Assembly: GCA_903844735.1 (NCBI GenBank)
Contig: CAIMUX010000130.1
Location: forward strand, 1-64,000
From: Candidatus Eiseniibacteriota bacterium
Lineage (GTDB): Bacteria; Eisenbacteria; RBG-16-71-46; CAIMUX01
Length of the DNA stretch: 64,000 bases
Direction: 5' to 3'
Shown: positions 25,720 to 34,486 of the stretch, in pieces
How the letters are laid out: every line of letters begins with the position of its first letter
Position numbering within the stretch: position 1 is the stretch's first letter
Notes under the pieces: generated by a model
The model's database searches: none
What the model saw: only the letters and a program-made list of their open reading frames with translations
Told to the model about the DNA's origin: nothing
Position numbers and translations under genes: made by a program

Positions 25720-25744
25720 GATCCCAGGCAGGGAAAGGCGAGCC

Positions 25745-27094
25745 ATGCACAGCGAGCCACACTTTCGCACCACGCTGAACTCCGCCTTCGACCCCGACCG
25801 CCGCTCGCTCGACACGCGGCGCAGCTTGGCGATGATTCTCGCCGGAGGCGTGGGTACCCGACTCAACGTCCTCGTCCGCCATCGCGCCAAGCCGGCCGTC
25901 CCTTTTGGCGGCATCTACCGGCTCATCGACTTCCCGCTCAGCAACATCATGAACTCCGGGATGGAGCGGGTCGGCATCCTGACGCAGTACCTCCCCTACT
26001 CGCTCACCGACCACATCGGCAGCGGTCATTCCTGGGGGCTGGTGGGGCGCCTGCGTGAGGTGCGCATCCTGCCGCCGCACCAGGGAACGCGCGGCAGCGA
26101 TTGGTACCGCGGCACCGCCGACGCCATCTATCGCAACCTCTCCTACATCCACCGCCACGATCCCGAGCTGGTACTCATCCTCTCCGGCGACCATATCTAC
26201 CACATGGACTATACCCGGATGATCGACCTTCACCTGCGCAGCGGAGCCGACGCGACCATTGCCGTTCGCCGCGTTCCACTGGAGGAGGCGCACCTCTTCG
26301 GCCTCGTCCATGTCGACCCCTCTGGAAGGATCACCGGCTTCGAGGAAAAGCCCGCGCACCCCACCTCCAACTTGATCTCGATGGGAATCTACTGCTTCAC
26401 CACCACCACGCTGATCCGGCGGCTGGAGCAGATGAAAGAGGAACACTGTGACGACTTCGGCCACCATGTCTTTCCCGACATGCTGCGCCGAGGCGACCGG
26501 CTCTTCGCCTGTCCCGAAGAGGGATACTGGCAGGATGTCGGAACCATCAAGTCGTACTTCGACTCGCACATGGACATGCTCGACCCCGAGCACCCGCTCG
26601 ACTTACGAAAGTGGCGGGTGCGCTCCAACATGGACGAATCCCGCGTCGGCGACCGTCCTCCGGCTTGGGTCGGACCGCACGCCGCGGTGCGTCGGTCGGT
26701 CATTTCGCGGGGCTGCCGCATCGAGGGGACCGTGGAGGATTCCGTTCTTTCGCCGGGCGTGGTGGTGGAACCGGGGGCGGTGGTTCGCCGATCGATCGTC
26801 ATGCACGACAGCCGCATCGAGGCCGGCGCGCACCTCGACACCGTGATCATGGACAAAGATTGTACGGTCGGCCGTGAAACGATGCTCGGCGGCATCGGCG
26901 CGGAGTGCGTGAATCAGCTCTATCCGAAACACCTCGACACCGGGATCACGCTCCTCGGGAAAGGGGCGCATATCCCACGCAACTCGCGCCTCGGCCGCAA
27001 TGTCGTGGTCTTCCCCCACGCCGACCTCGCGGGCGGCGGCCCCATCGAGGTAGAGAGTGGCGAGACGGTCGGCCAGCCGGACGGGAGCGCGTAG
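25745..27094 (+). CDS. glgC: Glucose-1-phosphate adenylyltransferase
   Basis: A 449-residue enzyme making ADP-glucose from ATP and glucose-1-phosphate, the committed step of glycogen synthesis. The catalytic loop LAGGVGTRLNVL is canonical, followed by RAKPAVPFGGIYRLIDFPLS. SGDHIYHMDY and FEEKPAHP are intact, and YWQDVGTIKSYFDSH is a GlgC hallmark. The C-terminal beta-helix has repeated hexapeptide-like turns. ATG 25745 has GGGAAAGG upstream. It follows the atypical paralogue and is closed by a strong hairpin at 27131. No glgA or glgB is in the window. Confidence 0.93.
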   Translation: MHSEPHFRTTLNSAFDPDRRSLDTRRSLAMILAGGVGTRLNVLVRHRAKPAVPFGGIYRLIDFPLSNIMNSGMERVGILTQYLPYSLTDHIGSGHSWGLVGRLREVRILPPHQGTRGSDWYRGTADAIYRNLSYIHRHDPELVLILSGDHIYHMDYTRMIDLHLRSGADATIAVRRVPLEEAHLFGLVHVDPSGRITGFEEKPAHPTSNLISMGIYCFTTTTLIRRLEQMKEEHCDDFGHHVFPDMLRRGDRLFACPEEGYWQDVGTIKSYFDSHMDMLDPEHPLDLRKWRVRSNMDESRVGDRPPAWVGPHAAVRRSVISRGCRIEGTVEDSVLSPGVVVEPGAVVRRSIVMHDSRIEAGAHLDTVIMDKDCTVGRETMLGGIGAECVNQLYPKHLDTGITLLGKGAHIPRNSRLGRNVVVFPHADLAGGGPIEVESGETVGQPDGSA

Positions 27095-27130
27095 CCTCGA
27101 GACTCCTTGGCCTGAATCGTTACCCAATGC

Positions 27131-27162
27131 AGAAGCCCGCGGGAGCGATCCCGCGGGCTTCT
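27131..27162. terminator. Bidirectional terminator between glgC and the secreted-protein gene
   Basis: A perfect 14-base-pair inverted repeat (AGAAGCCCGCGGGA) with a four-base loop. It stands between two convergent genes, 37 bases after glgC and 41 bases beyond the stop of the leftward gene. There is no long T-run on either side. Confidence 0.85.
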
Positions 27163-27203
27163 GATCAATCAGCCAGTCGAAGCTGACCTATCGCGAGCGA
27201 GGA

Positions 27204-28169
27204 CTAGCGATAGAGCGACTTGACCTGGCCCCAGCTCTTGACCTCGGTCGGAACCGGCATCGGGCAGATCTGGACGTTGCATACGGCACCTGAGGTCCAG
27301 GTGTACGTGCAGTCGACCGCAGGCGTGATCGTGCAGGCACCCGTCATGAGATTGCAGCAAGCACCGGTCACGGCCGGCGGCGTGCAAAGCTCAGCACACA
27401 CTTCGAGGGCGAACTTCGACGCGCCCGGCGAACCAAGCTCCGTCGGAGTGTAAGGATTTCCGTCCGGCATGCCGCAGGAATCGGGCCAAGCGGTGTAGGA
27501 CTCAGCCGTCTCCGCATTCGCCATCGCGCAAGCTGCAAACCGAACCGGGTTGATCATGGCCCAAGTAGCCGGATTGTGGATCGCGACGACGAGGTCATAG
27601 ATTTTCGGGTCGATAGACGGATCGTAGGCACAGTTCTCGGTGATGATGGTGTTCATCGGCAGGTTGTAGACCAGTGCCGGCGGAACCTGATAGGGGACCT
27701 CAACCGGCTGGCTGTGGAACAGCTCCATGTTGTCGAAGGTGAAAGGCAGATCGGCGTCGAGTTTGTAGAGCATCACATCAACGATGAAGGGGCCGTCAGC
27801 CGGGTTGTAGGGAAGAATGACCGTTCCGGCGGGAAGAACGCTGTCGGTGGCGACGTAACGACGGACTCCCCACGCGACGCTCTTGATGCTGATCGGATCC
27901 ACAATGCCGTTGTCCCAGTACGGGGAGAACTTGCGAAGCTCGTAGCCTTCGATGACGTAGCTATAGAGCGTGTTGCCGCAGGTAAAGACGCCGCCGGTCG
28001 TGCTGAGCGTGACAGGCTGGGTCGCCGACTGCGAAAAGCGAATCGGGGCGGTACAGGCGTCGAGATCCGTCCGGGGACCGAAGCTCACGTCGTTGTCGAG
28101 GATCAACTCGGCACTTGCCACTGAACTGATCAGCAGCAAACCCATTGCCACCAGTAGAAGAGACTTCAT
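27204..28169 (-). CDS. Secreted protein with Cys-rich GACC-type tail
   Basis: A 321-residue exported protein. The signal peptide MKSLLLVAMGLLLISSVASA ends in a clear signal-peptidase I site before ELILDND. The body is beta-rich without a family I can name. Near the C-terminus VTGACCNLMTGACTI and CTYTWTSGAVCNVQIC form a Cys-rich motif of the G-A-C-C...C...C type that recurs in secreted proteins of planctomycete and Eisenbacteria-like genomes. The end reads VKSWGQVKSLYR, similar to short C-terminal sorting-like tails. ATG 28169 has AAGGAGG nine bases upstream; the longer open frame to 28556 is leader RNA. Likely a cell-surface or extracellular structural protein. Confidence 0.75.
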   Translation of the reverse strand: MKSLLLVAMGLLLISSVASAELILDNDVSFGPRTDLDACTAPIRFSQSATQPVTLSTTGGVFTCGNTLYSYVIEGYELRKFSPYWDNGIVDPISIKSVAWGVRRYVATDSVLPAGTVILPYNPADGPFIVDVMLYKLDADLPFTFDNMELFHSQPVEVPYQVPPALVYNLPMNTIITENCAYDPSIDPKIYDLVVAIHNPATWAMINPVRFAACAMANAETAESYTAWPDSCGMPDGNPYTPTELGSPGASKFALEVCAELCTPPAVTGACCNLMTGACTITPAVDCTYTWTSGAVCNVQICPMPVPTEVKSWGQVKSLYR

Positions 28170-28198
28170 GTGACCAACCTCCTTGAGGCTACGGACCC

Positions 28199-28246
28199 GA
28201 GCGGGACATGATGCCCCTGCTCCAACCGGAAGACTATTTGTCTTCC
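28199..28246 (-). promoter_or_regulatory. Structured mRNA leader of the secreted-protein gene
   Basis: On the transcribed strand two hairpins follow each other: GGAAGAC/GTCTTCC with a five-base loop (28228-28246), then a ten-pair stem from GAGC and GGGGCA with one bulge (28199-28222). They sit 15 bases before the ribosome-binding site. No known riboswitch core was recognised. They could modulate stability or translation. Confidence 0.5.
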
Positions 28247-28317
28247 CCGGGCGAAAGATCCAGCGTATCCAAGCGGAACGGGGAGCTGCCCGCACATCAT
28301 CCCCTCCACATGTACCT

Positions 28318-28346
28318 AGTATGACGCATCCGATGCGGGATGTCCA
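28318..28346 (-). promoter_or_regulatory. Sigma70-type promoter with internal palindrome
   Basis: Leftward, TGGACA and CATACT are separated by exactly 17 bases. The spacer contains the palindrome GCATCCGATGC (28326-28336), a possible operator. The region is the most A/T-rich stretch nearby. Transcription would start near 28310, giving a leader of about 140 bases before the secreted-protein gene. Confidence 0.6.
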
Positions 28347-28650
28347 GAAAAAAAGGATGCTGGAAAGAAAAAAGTGAAAGCCGGGCGTCTGGTTGTTGTG
28401 GTGGCTGGTCTTGGAGCGCAAGGTCGATGCCGGGCAGTCCCGAGGCAAGTTCCTGCGGGATAGCTCTGCTGCAGGGGCTCTTCTGCGGGATCGCTTTCCT
28501 GCCAGGCGGTTGCGAGCGGAGTCGCGTTCCTCTGGAAGCGCTGTCTCGGGGGACATGCTATGCTCACCGCCGCCCCGGGCAGAACCTGGGATCCACGAGG
28601 CCCCAGGCCGGCAGCGCGCAGTAACTTCATTGTGTGGAGTGGGTTATCCG

Positions 28651-31509
28651 ATGCAGCGCATCCTCGGACGGTCTACGGCGCGTGTGGCCAGTGCGCTATG
28701 CGTCGCCAGGGCGCAACGCTTGGCTAGGCCGCTGTGCGTGGTCATGGTGCTATGCCTGGCGTTGGGGCTCCTGGCGTTGGGCGCCGGGGGGCGTATCCAT
28801 CACATCCGCGGGATTTCCACCATACAGCTCGGGACCGTGCCCTTCACCGGGGCGACGGGGCCGTCGCGAGGCGCCGCGGGGGCGGCGGAACCGTCGCAAG
28901 GCATCGCCGAGGCGGCCCACAACGAGATTCTGTCTCGCGGGAGCATGGACGGCTACCCGTGGATCGTGCATGCGCAGAGGCTGCACGCGGATGGCGGCTG
29001 GCGGGTGCGACGAACCGACATCGACAACTATCCGGCTGGTCGCGAGGTGCATTGGAGCTCGGGCCTGACTTGGTGGCTTATGCTTCTCGGCCGCATCGGC
29101 GGGGGCGGGTCGGCACCGGGATCGGGTCCGGCGATCGAACGGGCGGCTCTCTATGCCTGCCCGCTGCTGCACGTTATCGTTATCCTCCTCCTCACGTTCA
29201 TCGTCTATCGGCGCTTCGGCGGGGCGACCGCGTGCGCGGTGGCTCTGGCCCTGGCGACGGTTCCGCGCTTCGTCGAGTTCTTTCAGGCCGGGTACCTGGA
29301 TCACCACGGTCTGGCGGCGGTGGCCGGACTGTCCAGCGTCCTCTTCGCGGCCGCTGCAGGAGCGGGCTGGGTGTGCCGCGGCTCAACCGAAGCGGGGTCG
29401 CCGGCAGACTCCGTGCGCCATGGCTTGGGCGAAGCGGTGCCGGGGGCGGACCCGGCGGGCCGTCGCGGAACGGCGCACGGGGTTTTGGACGAAGGCGCGG
29501 CGACTCGTTGGATCATCGCCTCCGCCCTGGCCGGTTCCGCCGGTCTGTGGGTGAGCGCGGCGTCACAGGTTCCGGTCCTGGTCGGCATCGGCCTTGGGGC
29601 GCTGGCGGCAGCATGGCGCCGGCCCGGCACGGCCCCCGATCTATCGCTCCGCTATCTTCCGCGACTGTGGCGCATGTGGGGATGGGCCGGAGCGGGCGGG
29701 AGCCTCTTCTTCTACTTGTTGGAGTACTTCCCGCATTCGATGGGAATGCGGCTCGAGGTGAACCACCCGCTCTACGCCCTCGCCTGGGCGGGGGCGGGGG
29801 AGCTTCTCTTTCGGGTCTGCCGGAGGCTTCGCGGCGGGCGCCTCATCGAGGGTCCGGCGGACACGGCGGCGATTCCCCTGGCCGCCATCGCCGTGGCGGT
29901 GCTGCCCGCTCTGATCCTGATCACACCGGGCCGCTTTTTCTGGGTGTCCGATCCCCTGGTCTGGACCCTGCACCGCGATATCTCGGAGTTTCGGAGCCTG
30001 TTCCGCCACGTGCATGACTACGGCATCCGCCACAGCCTGAGCACGATCAGTATTCTGCCGCTCCTGGCGATTCCGGCGGGCCTGGCGCTGGGACGGACGC
30101 GTCTGGATGCGTACCGAAAGGGAATGCTGGCAGTGACGTTGTGCCCCGCTCTCGTTCTCGGCGTGCTGGCGACCGCCCAGGTGCGCTGGCTCGGCAACGC
30201 AGAAGCGCTGTGGATCGCCGTGCTCGCGGTCATCACAGCGCTGGTGTCCGAATCCACGCTGCGCCTGCCGACGTGGGGCGTCCGGGCCGCCGTACTGTTT
30301 GTCGCCGGCGTCTTCCTGCAGTTCCCGCTCTCCGCCGTTCGCTCTGCGGTGACGGACCTGCGGCCGCCGCTCGAACTGGGCTTAGAGGACCGCATGCAGC
30401 TTGTGATGCGCGACGTCGCTCAGAAGCTTCGCAGCCGGGCCCCGGACCGGCCACTCGTCGTCTTAGCCGGCCCCACCGCGACGACGGCAATGATCTACTT
30501 CGGCGGGCTTCACGGCCTCGGAACCCTGTACTGGGAAAACCGCGACGGGTTGAAGGCCGCGGCCTCGATCTATGGGGCCCCCAGCCTGGAGGTGGCTTAC
30601 GAACGAGTCATGGAGCACGGAATCACCCACCTGGTCTTCTTCACCTGGGACGATTTCGGAGACACATACGCGCGGCTGCACCGCGACCTCCCCGTCGGCC
30701 AGAGCACGCGGGACGTCTTCTCTATACACACAGCGTCTCCCCTGACGCTTCCGATCTGGGCGCAGGTGCTCGACTACCGGATCCCGCCGGATCTAGGGAT
30801 GACGGGTCAGGATGTCCTGATCCTGGAAGTGCGGCCGGAACAGACGGAGGATGAGCATTTCCTCGGCATGGGCGCGTACTGCGTCGACCAGGGGGATCTG
30901 GCGAACGCGGTGGCGTGCTATCGGCGATCCCTGGCGTTGCGGCCCGACCAGCCCGCGGCCCTGATCGGAATGGCGAAGGCACTCGCCCGCCTCGGCCGAG
31001 CCGGTGAGGCCACCCCGTACCTGGATCGAGTGGCGGCGGTGGTGCCGGACTCCAGCAGAGTCGAGGCGGCGAGCGAGATCAGCTCCATCGGCCAGAAGGC
31101 TTCCGCGACGGACCCCCGGACCGCGGTCGCGCTCTATCGGCGGGCCCTGGCCCTCGACCCGCACTGCCGGGCCGCTCGGAACAACCTTGCATGGGTCCTT
31201 GCGACATCGGCGGACGCCGAGCTTCGCAACGGTAGGGAAGCTGTCGTGTTGGCGGCAGGGGTGGTTCTAGGTGACGGTGGCGACGACCCATTGTCCTTGG
31301 ACACGCTGGCGGCGGCGTATGCACGGTCCGGCCGCTGGAACGACGCCGTCGCCACCGCGTCCAGAGCTGTTCGTTTGGCCGAAGAAAAGGGAACGAAGGG
31401 AGTGGAAGGGATCCGCGCGCGCCTGGATCGGTATCGGGCTGGGCAAGCGTACGAGCAGCGGGAGGCGCAATCGGCTGAGCAACCCACGGGGCGGCTGCTC
31501 GGGCCGTAG
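28651..31509 (+). CDS. Large STT3-like membrane protein with C-terminal TPR repeats
   Basis: A 952-residue protein. Multiple membrane segments fill residues 25-590. The first periplasmic loop contains TDIDNYPAGREVHWSSGL, and a later one GYLDHHGLAAV, the DHH motif seen in STT3/oligosaccharyltransferase-like bacterial proteins of the GT-C fold. A soluble periplasmic part follows, then at least three TPR units from about residue 735 (LGMGAYCVDQGDLANAVACY and YRRALALDPHCRAARNNLAW). I use ATG 28651; the open frame runs back to 28393 without similarity. Role: probably transfer of a lipid-linked sugar to an extracytoplasmic acceptor. It ends seven bases from the opposing gene's stop. Confidence 0.75.
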   Translation: MQRILGRSTARVASALCVARAQRLARPLCVVMVLCLALGLLALGAGGRIHHIRGISTIQLGTVPFTGATGPSRGAAGAAEPSQGIAEAAHNEILSRGSMDGYPWIVHAQRLHADGGWRVRRTDIDNYPAGREVHWSSGLTWWLMLLGRIGGGGSAPGSGPAIERAALYACPLLHVIVILLLTFIVYRRFGGATACAVALALATVPRFVEFFQAGYLDHHGLAAVAGLSSVLFAAAAGAGWVCRGSTEAGSPADSVRHGLGEAVPGADPAGRRGTAHGVLDEGAATRWIIASALAGSAGLWVSAASQVPVLVGIGLGALAAAWRRPGTAPDLSLRYLPRLWRMWGWAGAGGSLFFYLLEYFPHSMGMRLEVNHPLYALAWAGAGELLFRVCRRLRGGRLIEGPADTAAIPLAAIAVAVLPALILITPGRFFWVSDPLVWTLHRDISEFRSLFRHVHDYGIRHSLSTISILPLLAIPAGLALGRTRLDAYRKGMLAVTLCPALVLGVLATAQVRWLGNAEALWIAVLAVITALVSESTLRLPTWGVRAAVLFVAGVFLQFPLSAVRSAVTDLRPPLELGLEDRMQLVMRDVAQKLRSRAPDRPLVVLAGPTATTAMIYFGGLHGLGTLYWENRDGLKAAASIYGAPSLEVAYERVMEHGITHLVFFTWDDFGDTYARLHRDLPVGQSTRDVFSIHTASPLTLPIWAQVLDYRIPPDLGMTGQDVLILEVRPEQTEDEHFLGMGAYCVDQGDLANAVACYRRSLALRPDQPAALIGMAKALARLGRAGEATPYLDRVAAVVPDSSRVEAASEISSIGQKASATDPRTAVALYRRALALDPHCRAARNNLAWVLATSADAELRNGREAVVLAAGVVLGDGGDDPLSLDTLAAAYARSGRWNDAVATASRAVRLAEEKGTKGVEGIRARLDRYRAGQAYEQREAQSAEQPTGRLLGP

Positions 31510-31515
31510 GCGGCG

Positions 31516-34215
31516 CTATCGCACCGTGATCCGCCCCACGACAGGTCCGTCGAGACTGTCGTCATCGCGCAGCAGATCGCGCAGTGAGAAGTTCGAGGCC
31601 GGCGTTTCCTCCACCAGCGACAGGGTCACCTCGTACGCACCGGGTGCCGCTGTCGGCGGTATGACGATCAGGAACCGGTCGGGCGCCGGCTCATCAAGCG
31701 GCAGGCGGGCCGGGTTGCGCTCCCAGTCGAAGGGCGGACGGGCCACGCGGAATCGATAGAGGCGACGATCAAGTCGCTGGGCCAGGAGACGCGCCGGCTT
31801 GCTCCACGCGGCGCGCGCGAACCACCGCGACGGGACTGCCGTACTCGCCCGCACATGCGCGAGGAGGGGCAAATCGGTGGCGACGACACCGGTGCGTACC
31901 CATGCCAGCGAGATTCTGATCAGGTCACCACGCGCCACGGGACGGGCGGGCAAAGCCACGTTGACGGCGGAGATCGAACCAAAGACAAAGGGACCGGCAC
32001 TCACCACGACGGTTCCGTTCACGCTGTCGGCCCGCGCTGGGCTGTCTTCGCTGTCGGCCCGCGCTGGGCTGTCTTCGCCATCGGCACGCACTGGACTATC
32101 TGCGCCGTCGGCACGCACTGTGCCCGTCGTCGCTGCGGGCGCAGGACGCTCCGGTGTGGTCGAGCGGGGACGTTCGCCGCCCTTCGACGGCAGGGCAAGG
32201 TCCGGGCCCCGCTTCGGCCGTACCCCGGCCACGATGCCATCCGGGCCGCGGTAGAGCACGGAAAACGTCTCCGGGGCACCCTCGATGTGCCGTCGCGCCC
32301 GTTCCATACTGGGGTGCTCGATCCGGGCGCCGAAGTCCACGACCGGCATCGACAAGCCGCTGTTCACGAAGACGAGATCGACATCGTAGGCCGCAAGCAG
32401 CGAATCGATCCGCGCCGAGTCCACGGTTCCGAGTAGCATCTCGCGTTGATCATCGAGTCGCTCCCGCCAGCGCCGGTCGATCGGCGGACCGTGTTGGTTG
32501 AGCGTGGTCACGAATTGTGCCCCGGTGAGGCCGCCCAGAGCGTAGCTGGTGAACGGATCGGCCAGGACCACGGGAGGGTGAGAGGGCGAGGCGTCCACGA
32601 TGCCGCGGATGAACGCAAGGGCGCCGGAAGCCGGCTGAAGCATCTCCTCGCCGCGCGCGTCGAGTACCGCCCAGTGGAACTGCCCGGGCAGGAGAACGAC
32701 GGCCCGCCCCACGGTGAAGAGCACGAGCCCGGCGGTGACTCCGGCCACGGCCAGGCGCAGGGCCGGCCGTCGATCGTGCCACAACCGCCGCATGGCCTCC
32801 TCCAAGGCCGGCACGAGCACCGCCCCGACAGGCAGCAGCTCGAGGAGACGAGTCACCAGGTAGCCGAAAACGCCGTAGAGCGGCGTGAAGAGCGGCGTCC
32901 CGACGCACGCCCACGGTCCCACGGTGAAGAGAACCAACGCGAGACGGCGGCCGCAGGGGACGGCTTGTGCTGCGAGCGGCAGGACGAGAAGTGCCAGGAG
33001 CCCCGCGAATCCGACCTGCCCGAGGACGGTGAGCGGTGACGCGAGGAGCCACCCGCCGCCGAGATAGAGAAGCCCCTGCGGGTGCGTGTGCAGCGTGCTG
33101 ACGACCCGACCCTGCGTGAACAGGCGGAAGACGAGCGGTACTACCATGCCGGCCGCGGCGGCGGCGACGACCACGCCCACGCGACGCAGAAGGACGATCC
33201 GATTGGCCGTTCCACGTCGGCCGCCGGAGATGTTCGAGCGATCGAGAAGCACCGCAGCGCCCAGGAACCCCAGGCCCGCCAGCAGGAGCAGTGACGCGAC
33301 AAGATGAATGAGCGCCCCGGCAAACGCCAGCATCCCGATCGCCGCGAGCTGCACCCATCGCTCGCGATCGGGAGGCGAGGCTAGGCCGGGATCCCTAGAC
33401 GGCCCGGAATCCGGGTTGCGGCGCAGCAAGTAGTCGATCGCCACCGCCAGGGCGAGGAACGAGAGCGGGTAGGCTACATGGTTCGGGTAGCCGGTTCGCA
33501 GCAGCCACAGGAACCCACAGCCCGACCCGACGAGAACCCAGGCGAGGAGAGCCAGATCCCCACGCCGCCCGGAGCCGATGAACGCCCGCAGGAACCGCGA
33601 CACAGCGAAGAGCACCCCGGGGGCGAAAACCGCTGGAAGCACCCGCCACAGGTTGAGCGGATCGACCCTGGCCAGCCGACAGACGAAGGCATGTAGCGGG
33701 TGAAGAAAGCCATTGCGCGGATCCCAGCCGATCCCATCGCCACCGCGATAGAAGATGTCCGTCGGCAGAATGGCATCGCCGAGGAGGCTGCGTCGGATGG
33801 CGGCCAGGTGGCTGAAGGTATCGGAGCCGATTCCGAGCGGACCGCCCGCGGCGAGGAGAACCGGTACCATCGCGCCGATCAGTCCCCACTCGAACGGCCG
33901 GACGGCATCACGAACGCCCTCCGGACAGTCACCCTTCCTCCGACGCCGCCCCTTCCCTTCGAGCACCGCCGGGCCCAGCACCGCCGCCAGCACCGCTAGC
34001 GCGACCATGTAGGCCGCGCCCGAGAGATCGAGCCCGACAAGTCGGGCAAGAAAGAGCCCGCCCATGAGCACCGCAAGGGAGCATGGCATCGCCCAGGCGA
34101 GGATCGGCCCGCCGGCGCCGCGGGCGAGACGCCTGGCCAGCGGCAGGCCCGTGCCGTAGTACAGCAAGATCGACGCGGCCAGGGCCCGAAGATCGGCAAG
34201 GCCGAGTGGGTTCAA
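31516..34215 (-). CDS. Large multi-spanning membrane protein, possible GT-C glycosyltransferase
   Basis: An 899-residue protein with about 12 membrane segments in the first 560 residues and a periplasmic C-terminal part ending in beta-rich sequence. The first loops contain DIFYRGGDGIGWDPRNGF, reminiscent of GT-C enzymes, but no family can be assigned. I choose TTG 34215 because GGGAGG lies five bases upstream; the frame stays open to 34500, but that part is a simple repeat and unlikely to be protein. A Gly/Ser/Ala/Asp-rich repeat linker (32023-32118) joins the membrane and C-terminal parts. It probably acts in the same envelope-glycan pathway as its convergent neighbour. Confidence 0.65.
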   Translation of the reverse strand: MNPLGLADLRALAASILLYYGTGLPLARRLARGAGGPILAWAMPCSLAVLMGGLFLARLVGLDLSGAAYMVALAVLAAVLGPAVLEGKGRRRRKGDCPEGVRDAVRPFEWGLIGAMVPVLLAAGGPLGIGSDTFSHLAAIRRSLLGDAILPTDIFYRGGDGIGWDPRNGFLHPLHAFVCRLARVDPLNLWRVLPAVFAPGVLFAVSRFLRAFIGSGRRGDLALLAWVLVGSGCGFLWLLRTGYPNHVAYPLSFLALAVAIDYLLRRNPDSGPSRDPGLASPPDRERWVQLAAIGMLAFAGALIHLVASLLLLAGLGFLGAAVLLDRSNISGGRRGTANRIVLLRRVGVVVAAAAAGMVVPLVFRLFTQGRVVSTLHTHPQGLLYLGGGWLLASPLTVLGQVGFAGLLALLVLPLAAQAVPCGRRLALVLFTVGPWACVGTPLFTPLYGVFGYLVTRLLELLPVGAVLVPALEEAMRRLWHDRRPALRLAVAGVTAGLVLFTVGRAVVLLPGQFHWAVLDARGEEMLQPASGALAFIRGIVDASPSHPPVVLADPFTSYALGGLTGAQFVTTLNQHGPPIDRRWRERLDDQREMLLGTVDSARIDSLLAAYDVDLVFVNSGLSMPVVDFGARIEHPSMERARRHIEGAPETFSVLYRGPDGIVAGVRPKRGPDLALPSKGGERPRSTTPERPAPAATTGTVRADGADSPVRADGEDSPARADSEDSPARADSVNGTVVVSAGPFVFGSISAVNVALPARPVARGDLIRISLAWVRTGVVATDLPLLAHVRASTAVPSRWFARAAWSKPARLLAQRLDRRLYRFRVARPPFDWERNPARLPLDEPAPDRFLIVIPPTAAPGAYEVTLSLVEETPASNFSLRDLLRDDDSLDGPVVGRITVR
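32023..32118. repeat. 27-bp in-gene repeat, about 3.5 units
   Basis: Nine-codon units encode variants of ARADSEDSP within the large membrane protein. The period is a whole number of codons, so unit gain or loss keeps the frame. Confidence 0.85.
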
Positions 34216-34357
34216 TGCATCCTCCCGCGACTCCGCCCCGGAGGGGCCGCACGAACGCGTGCGCAGCCACCGGGTCGCATAGGCAGCGCAAGTATGCCCG
34301 CGGGAATGGTGAATGCAACGGACGACTGAGGTTCGGAGTGGGGAAGGAATGCGACTG

Positions 34358-34406
34358 GCTTCGGGCTTCAAGCTTCGGGCTTCGGGCTTCGGGCTTCGGG
34401 CTTTGC
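34358..34406. repeat. 7-bp simple repeat, seven units
   Basis: Seven copies of about GCTTCGG, of which five are perfect. It lies between the start of the leftward membrane protein and the rightward radical SAM gene, in or near their promoter region. A 7-bp period is frame-shifting, so it is not coding. Confidence 0.9.
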
Positions 34407-34486
34407 TCTCGGTCCCAGACGGCGGGTAGAATGCCGGGCTCAGAGGCGGCCGCATCGGACGCCTGGCAGACGCGGAGAAAGAACGA

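Noticed and set aside
28199-28246. Known riboswitch (for example c-di-GMP)
   Set aside because: Two hairpins are seen, but no conserved aptamer core.
28170-28556. Longer N-terminus of the secreted protein
   Set aside because: A signal peptide with a strong ribosome-binding site begins at 28169, and the upstream part contains the promoter.
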